This document shows positions 44,202-52,481 of a DNA stretch of 64,000 nt, piece after piece. The notes beneath the pieces were generated by a model. It made no database searches and was not told the origin of the DNA. It was given only the letters and a program-made list of their open reading frames with translations. A program made the translations under genes and the position numbers. Source of the stretch: Planctomycetota bacterium. Its GTDB lineage: Bacteria; Planctomycetota; Phycisphaerae; UBA1845; UTPLA1. Every line of letters begins with the position of its first letter. The first letter of the stretch is position 1. The DNA lies in assembly GCA_016712275.1 (NCBI GenBank), contig JADJRI010000009.1, positions 1-64,000 of the forward strand, written 5' to 3'.

Positions 44202-45278
44202 CGTTTCTCACGAGTTAATGTCGACTTTGTGTTTATGTCTAGGACTACTGCTCACACTCGTTAGAATTCAAGTAATGAATTTGTCGATCAATATGGACGA
44301 TATCCGGGTGGTCCCGATCTACCAAAAACATCCCCAAATCGGTTTCCAACCCATCGGATAATACCACTGTCGATCCACAGGACTTGGCCTGGCTAGCCGT
44401 GCCGATTTGGGGTTACAATTGTTACTCCCCGTTACTCCTGTTCCAAGTTGACGCCGCGCCAGGCCAGCCAACGCGGTCCTGTGAGTTGATCTACATCATC
44501 TGCGTCAGTAACCGTAATGGAGGGCCCTCCGCCCCCACCAGCTCCTAAACTCGGTCCATACCCGGAGGTCAAAAGAGGGTCAGGTTGATTTTCTCACCGC
44601 CTTCCGCATCCGGCCGCAAGGTATGCTTCCGCACATAACACAAGGAAGCTCATTCTGACCTTACGCCCTCTGCCCCACCTCTCCAATCAACGTTCTCAAT
44701 TATACCCCAATTCCCTGCGCCGGGGTGCGGGAGCAAGATTCACAATTTGAAAGGAAACCTCATGCCCGCTTTCCTCCACTCGGCCCCCTTCCTTCGTTTT
44801 GACTTTTTGACGTCTTGACGTTTTCACCAACTCTCAAAGCTGCATTCGCGCCCCGCTGCGGTGCGCTGAGCAAGACTCACATTACGATGGACAGCCCATG
44901 CCCACCTTCAATCACTCGACCCCTTGGCCCCTCTCTTTTCTTTCGGAATTGGCTGTTCAAGGAATTCCAGCAATTTTCAGCCATGGAGTTGTTTTACAAG
45001 AAATGGCCCCGCCCCGGCAGCCGCAACACCGAACCCATGCCAACCCAACAACTTACAAAATCCGGGCGGGGTGTTTTCCCAGTGAAAATGGCGATGAAAT
45101 GCCGGACGAAGGCGCGCCCCATTTTCACTCCTACTCAATCGCAGCAAATCGCAACTGCACAATTCGTAATCGAACGGCTCTTTTCGCACAGGCTTCGGAT
45201 CGACACCCATAATATCGACACACGACGTCAAGGGCAGGCGATCCGACTTGCGATGGGCGGGCGGGTTCTACATCAATG
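44202..45278. other. Gene-poor region of about 1.1 kb
   Basis: No open frame here looks like a protein. The sequence is patchy, with C-rich and AT-rich blocks, and includes an imperfect direct repeat (next feature). The segment around 44570-44670 (GAGGGTCAGGTTGATTTT to CATTCTGACC) could be the remnant of a mobile element, but I cannot name one. Confidence 0.4.
44711..44930. repeat. Imperfect direct repeat, two units of about 85 bases
   Basis: Unit one (about 44711-44793) and unit two (about 44843-44930) share in order GAGCAAGA-TCACA, GGA, CATGCCC, TTC, CACTCG and CCCC, spaced about 131 bases apart. The similarity is too regular to be chance but too degraded to define a functional element. 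Confidence 0.5.
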
Positions 45279-45315
45279 AAAAAGGGCGCGGCCGATGGGG
45301 TATCGTGCCGCGCCC
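45279..45315 (-). terminator. Rho-independent terminator of the TSP3-repeat gene
   Basis: Read on the reverse strand, GGGCGCGGC (45315-45307) pairs with GCCGCGCCC (45292-45284) and is followed by TTTTTC. It lies 55 bases downstream of the stop at 45371. Confidence 0.85.
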
Positions 45316-45370
45316 CTGGTTATGAACGGCCGTCGCGGGTCGGTGACCGGCTACGGCGCTGGTTACGAAC

Positions 45371-48300
45371 TTATCTTCGGCGTCGTCGCGTCTTGAGGGC
45401 GAGGAAGCCGCAGATCGTGACGGCGATCATTAGCGGGCAGCCGCCGCCGCAGACCGGCGAGTGGAAGAAGAGGCTGAAGAGAATGCTGAGGCCTCCTTCA
45501 TCGGTGCAGGGCTGTTCGCCGGGGGTGTCGCAGGCGTCGCCGATGCCGTCGTTGTCCACGTCGGCCTGATCGGCATTGGGGACTTCGGGGCAGTTGTCGC
45601 ATTCGTCGATGATGCCGTCGCCGTCGGTGTCGGTCTGGCATTCATCGGGGGTGCCGTTGGCATCGCAATCGCCACTCGTAGTTCCGTTGCCATCGGGATC
45701 GGTGCCATCGACATCGCACTCATCCGGAATCTTGTTCCGGTTGCAGTCCGAGCTGACTTCGCCGTCGCCATCGGGATCGGCGGGATCGAGATCGCACTTG
45801 TCGGGAATGCCGTTTTCGTTGCAGTCCGGGCTGACCATGCCGTCGCCGTCGGGATCGGTCGGGTCGATGTCGCAGTCGTCGGGGACGCCGTTGTTGTTGC
45901 AATCGGCCTCGCATTCATCGGGAATGCCGTTGTTGTTGCAATCGGGCGTGAGCTGGCATTCATCGGGAATGCCGTCCATGTTGCAATCCTCGCTGACATC
46001 ACCGTCGCCATCGGGATCTGTCGGGTCGATATCGCACTCATCGGGCGTGCCGTTTGTGTTGCAGTCCGGATCGACATCGCCATCGCCATCGGGATCGGCC
46101 GGATCGACATCGCACTCATCGGGCGTGCCATTGTTGTTGCAGTCCTTCGAGACCATGCCGTTGCCGTCCGGGTCGGTCGGGTCGACATCGCAGTCGTCGG
46201 GAATGCCGTTGTTGTTGCAATCGGGTTCGCAGGCATCGGGGATGCCGTTGTTGTTGCAATCGGGCGGGACCTGGCATTCATCGGGAATGCCATCGGCGTT
46301 GCAATCGGCGGAGACCTGTCCGTTGCCGTCCGGATCGGCTGGGTCGACATCGCAACTGTCCGGCGTGCCGTTTGTGTTGCAGTCCGGATCGACATCGCCA
46401 TTGCCATCGGGATCGGTCGGGTCTATATCGCACTCGTCGGGCGTGCCGTTGTTGTTGCAATCCTTCGAGACCGTGCCGTTGCCATCCGGGTCAGTCGGAT
46501 CGATATCGCAGTCATCCGGAATGCCATTGTTGTTGCAATCGGGCTCGCAGTCATCGGGAATGCCGTTGTTGTTGCAGTCGTTTCCGATGAGCTCGCAACT
46601 GTCGGGAATGTTGTTCATGTTGCAATCGGGCAACGGCGGCTGGGGAACGCAGGCCAGCAGCAGCGTGGCGCAGGTGGTGGCCTCGCCGCGGAAGATGCCG
46701 TTTACGGCGGCGCACTCGCCGAGGGTCATGCCATCGACGCAAGTGCCATCGCAGAGGCAGCAAGCGCCCTCGTCGGTCAGCGGAATGGGCTGTTGGGTGA
46801 CGATGACGATTTCGCACCGGCCCGTGTTCGGGTTGCACACTTCGTTGGGATCGGAGCAGCCGTTTGCAACGCAGTCGCCGCCGATGGCCGCCGCGAGCGG
46901 ATCGGGACAGGGCGACTCTTCCACAATGCGTTCGGTCAATTCAAGAATGTAGTTACCTGGGCAAATGGCGAGACCCGGGCAATTCGGATCTTCGTTCGCA
47001 AAATTGAAGGTGATTGTAATGTTTGTTTCACGGGGCTCGGCCATCGGGTCGCCGGGGACTTCGATGGGATCGAAAGTAAAGCAGACGCCGGGTGCCGGAT
47101 CTATCTGAGTTTGGTCTGGAAGCACCTGAATCGCCTTCCATTCGCGAATGACTTCGATGCAGCCGTTGCAGGTTTCATAGGTTCTATGAAGAGCACGGCC
47201 GACAAAAGTTGTCGAGACTTCGGTCGAGAAGGGCGTGCAGCCGACCGCGGGTGGCACCGTGAACCCAGTCTGAATGACCTCGCAGCCGGTGTTGATGTCG
47301 ACTTGGCCGCCGAGTTGATCGACGTTGATGTTGAAAGGACTCTGGAGGCAGTTGTCGCATTCCTTGCAATCGGGCACACCGTCGAGATCCATGTCGCACG
47401 TTGTGTTGGCGCAGGTTGTGTTGTCGCCCTGATAGGTGCCGCCATTGGCGACGCACACCGATTCCTTGAGTTCAGCACAGCAGGTGTCGGGATCGGTGAT
47501 GTTCTGGACGACATCAACGAAACAGCAGGCGCCGTTCGGTTCGCAGATTGTGTTGGCGCAGGATGTATTAGCGCCCTGGAAGGTTCCGCCGCCCGCGGTG
47601 CAGTCGGCCTCAGTGACATTGTCGGTGCAGGTGCCGTCGGTAGCGCAGCATGCACCGGGCGGCTGCGGGCAGGTTACGTTTGCGCAGCTTGTGTTATTGC
47701 CCTGGAAGAGGCCGCCGGCATTGGCACAGGCGGTCGCATCGAGGGCTGCGTCGCAGGTGCCATCGGGCAGGCAGCAGGGCGCCCTGGGCTGCGGGCAGTT
47801 GACCTGGGAGCAGAGCGAATCTGCCCCTGGAAGGAGCCGAGCTTGGTAGCCGCTTGCGGAGGTTTCATTGTCGATGCAAGTGCCATTCGGCAGGCAGCAT
47901 GCGCCTGTGACGGGCTGGGTGGTGGGCGCCGGCGAAAAGATCAGATCATCGACTGCGCCGGATCCCTTGAGGGCGACGACTATCTTTCGGACATTGGGCG
48001 TGTTGCCGAGCGAAAGAATGACTTTGCCGTTGTCGCCGGTGACGGGAATGCTGATCTGGCCAATAAGGCTGTTTGAAAGGTTATAAAGATAGACTTTCGC
48101 GTTGGAATTGGTATCCATATCGAGGACAGTGATTGAATGGGCGGTGACGGTTCCGAGAGCAAGGAAGTCGAATGTCAGCTTTGGATTGCCGGCATCGGCG
48201 TCGTCGGGGCTGTCGATGAGGCCGTTGGCGGGGTTGGTGTCGACCATGTTTTCGGCGACGATCAGGATCTTATTGAGTGCCACGCAATTGGCATATTGCG

Positions 48301-48399
48301 AGGAGGGTTTTCCGCCGTTGCCGATACCGGGCCCCGCCGGATTGCAAGAGTTGTTTGGCGAGCCGAGATCGGTGTCGCCGCCGGTGGGTGCGACGAATC
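45371..48399 (-). CDS. Secreted thrombospondin-type-3-repeat protein with Cys-rich C-terminal anchor (main part)
   Basis: After the frameshifted N-terminus this frame reads PTGGDTDLGSPNNSCNPAG and a jelly-roll-like domain, then five Cys-rich units of the form GACCxxDGTCxDxxxxxxC, xxGGxFQGxxTxCANxxC. A carboxypeptidase-regulatory-like segment follows, then about fifteen Ca-binding TSP3-like repeats (DCNNNGIPDECDVDPADPDG). The C-terminus is a sorting-like signal: a Cys-Gly cluster VCGGGCPLM, a hydrophobic helix and KTRRRRR, which resembles MYXO-CTERM/PEP-CTERM logic but with its own motif. Probably a surface-anchored, calcium-stiffened stalk protein. Confidence 0.8.
45540..46632. repeat. Tandem coding repeats (TSP3-like units)
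   Basis: Units of about 36 to 66 bases encode DCNNNGIPDDCDxDPxDPDG and variants about fifteen times. Identity between units is high at the DNA level (TTGTTGTTGCAATCGGG recurs many times on the forward strand), so copy number may vary between strains and the region is a risk for misassembly. Confidence 0.85.
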
Positions 48400-48602
48400 G
48401 AAGATGATCGCGCGGTTGCCGCTGGTGCCGTCCAGGATCCGGAGACCGCGACGGGTCCGACGCCGCCGGAGCTCGACACGCTTGAGACGACAGCGCCTTT
48501 TTGCAATGCATCGAAGTTGATTGTTTCCTGTGCCGATGCGGTGAGCACGCAACAAAAAACGCCGACGATAGCACACAGATTTTTGTTTAACGAAGACAAC
48601 AT
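48270..48602 (-). CDS. N-terminus of the TSP3-repeat protein (two frameshifts)
   Basis: GGAGG eight bases before the ATG at 48602 starts MLSSLNKNLCAIVGVFCCVL then TASAQETINFDALQKGA, a good signal peptide and the opening of a secreted domain. Homology then moves to RILDGTSGNRAIIFDSSH in a second frame near 48435, and to PTGGDTDLGSPNN in a third near 48400. Both steps fit loss of one C from short C runs. Confidence 0.75.
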   Translation of the reverse strand: MLSSLNKNLCAIVGVFCCVLTASAQETINFDALQKGAVVSSVSSSGGVGPVAVSGSWTAPAATARSSSIRRTHRRRHRSRLAKQLLQSGGARYRQRRKTLLAICQLRGTQ

Positions 48603-49031
48603 CGTTCCGCCTCCAAAGCGCACGATCATGTGAATGGTTCCCCCGTAAGACGCAGACGGGTTGTTAATGCCGATTATACTTCCGTCGAAAGACAGAGTCT
48701 ATTCGGGGGCGGTCCCATAAGGCCTTATGGGGCACATCGCAATGTTACCGGCACGTCCGAAATACACTGTTTTTATGCGACCAACGACGATCCAGGGTGA
48801 ATAAACGGTGGCCGGTACACCTGAACGTGACCTGAACATAGACAAGTGTCTATATGTGTTCCAAGGCGTTTTGCGGCGCTGTCGTGGCACGGGCGGGCGA
48901 CGGAATAGCGGTACCGGTAAAGTTAGATGAAATTCAACAGCCGGGGCGGCTGTGCCACATCAAACTTTACCAGTACCGGGAAAGCCTCAAGGCTTGTCGA
49001 ATGGTCTTTCGGGCCTTACGCTGTCGCGCCC
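48603..49031. other. Divergent intergenic region containing a palindromic repeat
   Basis: About 430 bases between divergent genes. Apart from the repeat element at 48909-48980 I see no gene; the frame of the following gene is open upstream but runs through the repeat, so it is not coding. Promoters for both flanking genes should lie here. Confidence 0.5.
48909..48980. repeat. Palindromic repeat element, copy B
   Basis: Inverted copy of the element at 34079. Arms GGTACCGGTAAAGTTAGAT and AACTTTACCAGTACCGG surround the inner hairpin ACAGCCG/CGGCTGT. Most differences between copies are in the loops or are substitutions in one arm. Confidence 0.8.
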
Positions 49032-50018
49032 ATGTTGGTCCGGGTCCATAGTATTACGCTGATCGGCATCGAGGCGGTGGCCTGCGAGGTGGAGGTCAAC
49101 ATGGCTTCCAAGGGTTTCGCCACGGCGACCATCGTCGGCATGCCGGATGCGGCCGTGAAGGAAAGCCTGGAGCGCATCCGCACGGCCATCACGAATTCGG
49201 GCTATGCCGCGCCTGCGCACCGGATGGTGATCAACCTTGCACCGGCCGATATCAAGAAGGAAGGGCCTTCCTTCGATTTGCCCATCGCCATCGGAACGTG
49301 TTTTGCGACCGACGGCATCAGTCCGGAACTTCTGTCGCAATACATGATTGCCGGGGAGCTGGCACTGGACGGCCGAACGCGGCCGATAAAGGGCGCGTTG
49401 TCGATGGCGATGCTTGCGCGGGAAAAGGGCATTCGCGGTGTGATCGTTCCGCGTGACAACGCCAGCGAAGCCGCGGTTGTGAACGAGGTCGAGGTGATTC
49501 CGGTGGGATCGCTGACGGAGGCGATCGGGTTCTTAACGGAGCAACTGCCGATTGAGCCGGTGTCGGTTGACGTCGATGCGGTGTTTCAACAGTCCACAAA
49601 ATATGACGTGGACTTCTCGGATGTGCGCGGCCAGGAATTTGCGAAGCGGGCGCTGATCATCGCGGCCTCGGGGCATCATAATTTGCTGCTGGTGGGACCG
49701 CCGGGCGCGGGCAAGACCCTGATGGTGAAATGTCTGCCGACGATTCTGCCGCAATTGACATTGAACGAATCGCTGGAGACGACGCGCATCTGGTCGGCGG
49801 CGGGCAAGCTGACGCCGGGGTCGCCGCTGATCGCAACGCGGCCGGTGCGCTCGCCGCATCACTCTGCCAGTGGTCCGGCACTGGTGGGCGGGGGCTCTGT
49901 TCCGCAGGCGGGGAGGTGTCGCTGGCGCATCACGGCGTGCTGTTTTTGGACGAATTTCCCGAATTTCAGCGGCAAATACTGGAAACGCTGCGACAGCCTC
50001 TGGAGGACGGGTGCGTGA
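49032..50018 (+). CDS. comM: YifB/ComM-family Mg-chelatase-like AAA+ ATPase, part 1 (frameshift)
   Basis: The start MLVRVHSITLIGIEAVACEV is the usual opening of the family. It continues with MASKGFATATIVGMPDAAVK, ESLERIRTAITNSGY, VINLAPADIKKEGPSFDLPI (S5/Lon-like domain), DFSDVRGQEFAKRALIIAAS and the Walker A loop GPPGAGKTLM. ComM is a helicase that promotes branch migration during natural transformation in other bacteria. Homology leaves the frame near 49912, where a G appears lost from a G run; the remaining codons to 50018 are out of phase. Confidence 0.9.
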   Translation: MLVRVHSITLIGIEAVACEVEVNMASKGFATATIVGMPDAAVKESLERIRTAITNSGYAAPAHRMVINLAPADIKKEGPSFDLPIAIGTCFATDGISPELLSQYMIAGELALDGRTRPIKGALSMAMLAREKGIRGVIVPRDNASEAAVVNEVEVIPVGSLTEAIGFLTEQLPIEPVSVDVDAVFQQSTKYDVDFSDVRGQEFAKRALIIAASGHHNLLLVGPPGAGKTLMVKCLPTILPQLTLNESLETTRIWSAAGKLTPGSPLIATRPVRSPHHSASGPALVGGGSVPQAGRCRWRITACCFWTNFPNFSGKYWKRCDSLWRTGA

Positions 50019-50560
50019 CGATCGCGCGCTCGCACAGCTCGGTGAAATTTCCCTCGGAGTTCATGCTGGTTGCGGCGATGAATCCGTGCCCGTGCGGTTA
50101 TTACACCGATCCGCGACGGCCCTGCAAATGCACGCAACCGCAGATTGAGAAGTATCTGGCGCGAATCAGCGGGCCACTGCTCGATCGCATCGATTTGCAT
50201 TTGGGCGTTCGTGCGGTGCCATTTGACGATTTGCGAAATCAGAAAGTCGGGACGCCCTCTTCGACCATGCGCGAACAGGTTGGGGCGGCGCGGGCGCGGC
50301 AGCGCGAGCGATTCGGACACGACAACAACATGCTGAACAGCCGAATGGGGCCGCGGCTTGTTCGCACGCATTGCAAGTTGAGCGAGGATTGCGAGCGCAT
50401 TTTGAAGCAGGCCATGACGGAATTGGGATTGTCGGCGCGGGCCCATGACAAGGTGCTACGCGTGGCGAGGACGATCGCCGATCTGGAAAAAAGTGAGCAT
50501 ATCAAACCTGAGCACCTGAGCGAGGCGATTCAATATCGCACGCTGGATCGACAACTTTGA
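49913..50560 (+). CDS. comM: YifB/ComM-family ATPase, part 2
   Basis: EVSLAHHGVLFLDEFPEFQR (Walker B and sensor region), ARSHSSVKFPSEFMLVAAMN, PCPCGYYTDPRRPC with the family's zinc-like cysteines, RISGPLLDRIDLHLGVRAVP and a C-terminal helical domain ending EAIQYRTLDRQL. Rejoined with part 1 the protein is about 510 residues, normal for the family. Confidence 0.9.
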   Translation, partial: EVSLAHHGVLFLDEFPEFQRQILETLRQPLEDGCVTIARSHSSVKFPSEFMLVAAMNPCPCGYYTDPRRPCKCTQPQIEKYLARISGPLLDRIDLHLGVRAVPFDDLRNQKVGTPSSTMREQVGAARARQRERFGHDNNMLNSRMGPRLVRTHCKLSEDCERILKQAMTELGLSARAHDKVLRVARTIADLEKSEHIKPEHLSEAIQYRTLDRQL

Positions 50561-50688
50561 TTTGGAAAGTGAAGTTGCCGGATCGCTTTGTTTTATGGCC
50601 ATACAGTTGTTTGATTTCGGAGAACTTACGAGGGCGTTATTCCCGATACAATGTCGTCGGTCGAGCCTGAGCTTCGGGAGGTCACGAG

Positions 50689-51093
50689 ATGAAACTGGAA
50701 ATGGAACATGGGCCGACGATCAACAATCCTGATGGCCTGCAGATTGAACAGGCGATCATGGCATTGCCTGCTGCTGAAGCCGGGTTTGCCGTCTTGTCCG
50801 AAACAGAGTCGACGTATTTTCAGGTGACGGGCTGTCAGGACGAAGGGTTTAAAGTGGAGTATCAGGCCGGTTCGACGGACGCGCATTTTCGCGCCGGCAA
50901 TGAAGCGAACAAGATCGAAGATGTCATTCGGGCCATGCAACTGTACGCCAAGGGGGATGCAGCTTGGAAAAGTATGTTCGAGTGGCAGCCGTACGACCTG
51001 ACGGCGGAGAAGATGGGCGGCTGCCGCGGGTCGGCGGTGTTGGTATTGTCGGTACTCATCGCATCGGGCGCGGCGATCGCATCCATGAATTGA
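50689..51093 (+). CDS. Hypothetical protein with C-terminal membrane helix
   Basis: The 134-residue protein follows a good ribosome site (GGGAGGTCACGAG). MKLEMEHGPTINNPDGLQIE opens a soluble alpha/beta region with ESTYFQVTGCQDEGFKVEYQ, and the end RGSAVLVLSVLIASGAAIAS is a single hydrophobic helix. This suggests a tail-anchored or membrane-associated protein. I do not recognise a family. Confidence 0.6.
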   Translation: MKLEMEHGPTINNPDGLQIEQAIMALPAAEAGFAVLSETESTYFQVTGCQDEGFKVEYQAGSTDAHFRAGNEANKIEDVIRAMQLYAKGDAAWKSMFEWQPYDLTAEKMGGCRGSAVLVLSVLIASGAAIASMN

Positions 51094-51274
51094 AAGTGAC
51101 CTTATATTGGTTCAAGAATACGAAGGATTCGATTGGAAACCGTCAATTCGGTGGTGTTTCATTTTTGGGGGAGTTGCTTAGAATTCGGCCCGTAACGGTT
51201 GATCGCTCATATGCAGACGATCGCCAATGAACTCAGGGAATTCCTCGTCTTATTGCGATTGCGGAAAGACATCG

Positions 51275-51640
51275 ATGGCCTCAAAAGAAAAGCAAAAAAA
51301 GAAGACCGGCAAGAAAAAAGAAAAATCCGTCAAGGACGAAAGCGATGAAACTGTTGTTGAAGAAACTGCTTTAGCAGAAGAGCCGGAGGCTGCTTCCGAA
51401 ACCGATGTCGTGGAAGGAGCCGAAGACAGCTCCGAGGGGGTCAAACGTGGCCGTGCAGTAAAGGAGCCGCCGCCCCCCAAGAACTGGCGCGTCGAGGGAC
51501 TCTCGCCCGAGGGAATTCGCGTTATTTTGGGTCGGTTTGTTACGCGCGAGGAGGCAGAGCCAGAAATGGAGCGGCTCAAAGAAGACGGATTCTACGAGAA
51601 AATACGGCTGGTTGAGGCTCCCATCGCCGCCAAGGCTTAG
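51275..51640 (+). CDS. Hypothetical protein with Lys/Glu-rich linker and SPOR-like end
   Basis: From the ATG at 51275 (MASKEKQKKK) the first ~75 residues are a low-complexity basic then acidic linker. The last 45 residues, NWRVEGLSPEGIRVILGRF then VTREEAEPEMERLKEDGFYE, have the strand-helix-strand rhythm of SPOR-like or translation-associated modules; this is only a resemblance. There is no signal peptide. Confidence 0.55.
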   Translation: MASKEKQKKKTGKKKEKSVKDESDETVVEETALAEEPEAASETDVVEGAEDSSEGVKRGRAVKEPPPPKNWRVEGLSPEGIRVILGRFVTREEAEPEMERLKEDGFYEKIRLVEAPIAAKA

Positions 51641-52043
51641 GCACCGTCCCTTAATGCAACTTGCACTCAAGCGATCAAATCCAGCAAATTCCATTGATTT
51701 GGCATTGTGGATATCGGCACTTTCGACTCTTGAAATCAGGTGCTATTTGATAATGGAAAATCCGTACCTCAGGAAATGCTTGATTCGCCGATCCATTGTT
51801 GTTACAAATGTTATTAGTAAGGGGTAGGTGAAAAAAGGACCTTCCATGCCTCGATTTTCGAGGCTCCAAGTCAATACAGGCGAACCTCCATCTATAAAAT
51901 CGGCACGGGTTGCTCTATCCGCTCGCCTGTTCGACCGATCCTGACGGGACACTATAACGTTTTTCTCGAACCCCAATTGGCATGCAGCCGCGTTGCGCGG
52001 ATCGCCATTGATGCACTTTTTCAATTAGAGGGAGATTTCAGGA
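51641..52043. other. Intergenic region upstream of 'QSWLKHGF' copy 3
   Basis: About 400 bases without a supported gene. AGGGAG and AGGA near 52030-52040 form the ribosome site of the next gene. The rest is AT-rich near 51700-51830 and otherwise unremarkable. Confidence 0.4.
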
Positions 52044-52481
52044 ATGCACAAGAAGTTTATCACCATCGCCGTCTTAATGGGTATCTGTTTGTGTACGTGT
52101 GTTTCACCGGCCGGCGCAGACTCCGTTTGGTCTGTCCAAGGCGGGGAAACGGTCGTGTTGCTCGATCGACCTCAATTGGATCGTTCGGGTATCGATGTGA
52201 CGATTCCGGATCAGGAATTGATCGCGCTGGATGATCGATTTGATCGCAACGTTTTGTCGTTTGCCATCGATCAGACTGCGAGCATGAACCTGACTGAGGC
52301 CAATGGCGTGATCTCATCGATGCCCTTGGGCGGAATTCGGCATGCGGGCAGCTTAAGACTGAGTTACACCGACATCACGGTGGAATTGAATGGCTTCGCA
52401 TTGCTCCGACCGAAAGCGACGGCGTTTCGGGATTCGCCATTTTCAGCGGCAACAAGAATCTGCCGGGTCCGATGCTTTTGA
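52044..52481 (+). CDS. 'QSWLKHGF' copy 3 fused to sugar dehydrogenase and cytochrome, part 1 of 5
   Basis: MHKKFITIAVLMGICLCTCV is the signal peptide, followed by SVWSVQGGETVVLLDRPQLD, the same N-terminal domain as copies 1 and 2. Homology leaves the frame near 52411 (one C apparently lost from CCC); codons up to 52481 are out of phase. The complete rejoined protein spans 52044-58013, about 1,990 residues. Confidence 0.78.
   Translation: MHKKFITIAVLMGICLCTCVSPAGADSVWSVQGGETVVLLDRPQLDRSGIDVTIPDQELIALDDRFDRNVLSFAIDQTASMNLTEANGVISSMPLGGIRHAGSLRLSYTDITVELNGFALLRPKATAFRDSPFSAATRICRVRCF

Noticed and set aside
44570..44670. Remnant of an IS or REP-associated transposase
   Set aside because: A few words look like ends of mobile elements, but there is no transposase frame and no clear terminal inverted repeats.
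44815..45279. 154-codon forward open frame in the gene-poor region
   Set aside because: Its composition is irregular, it has no ribosome site, it overlaps a degraded direct repeat and ends just before a reverse-strand terminator.
45461..48076. 871-codon forward open frame opposite the TSP3-repeat gene
   Set aside because: It is made of alternating Val/Ala/Ile/Gly words that mirror the Asp/Asn-rich repeats on the other strand. This is an artefact of repeat composition.
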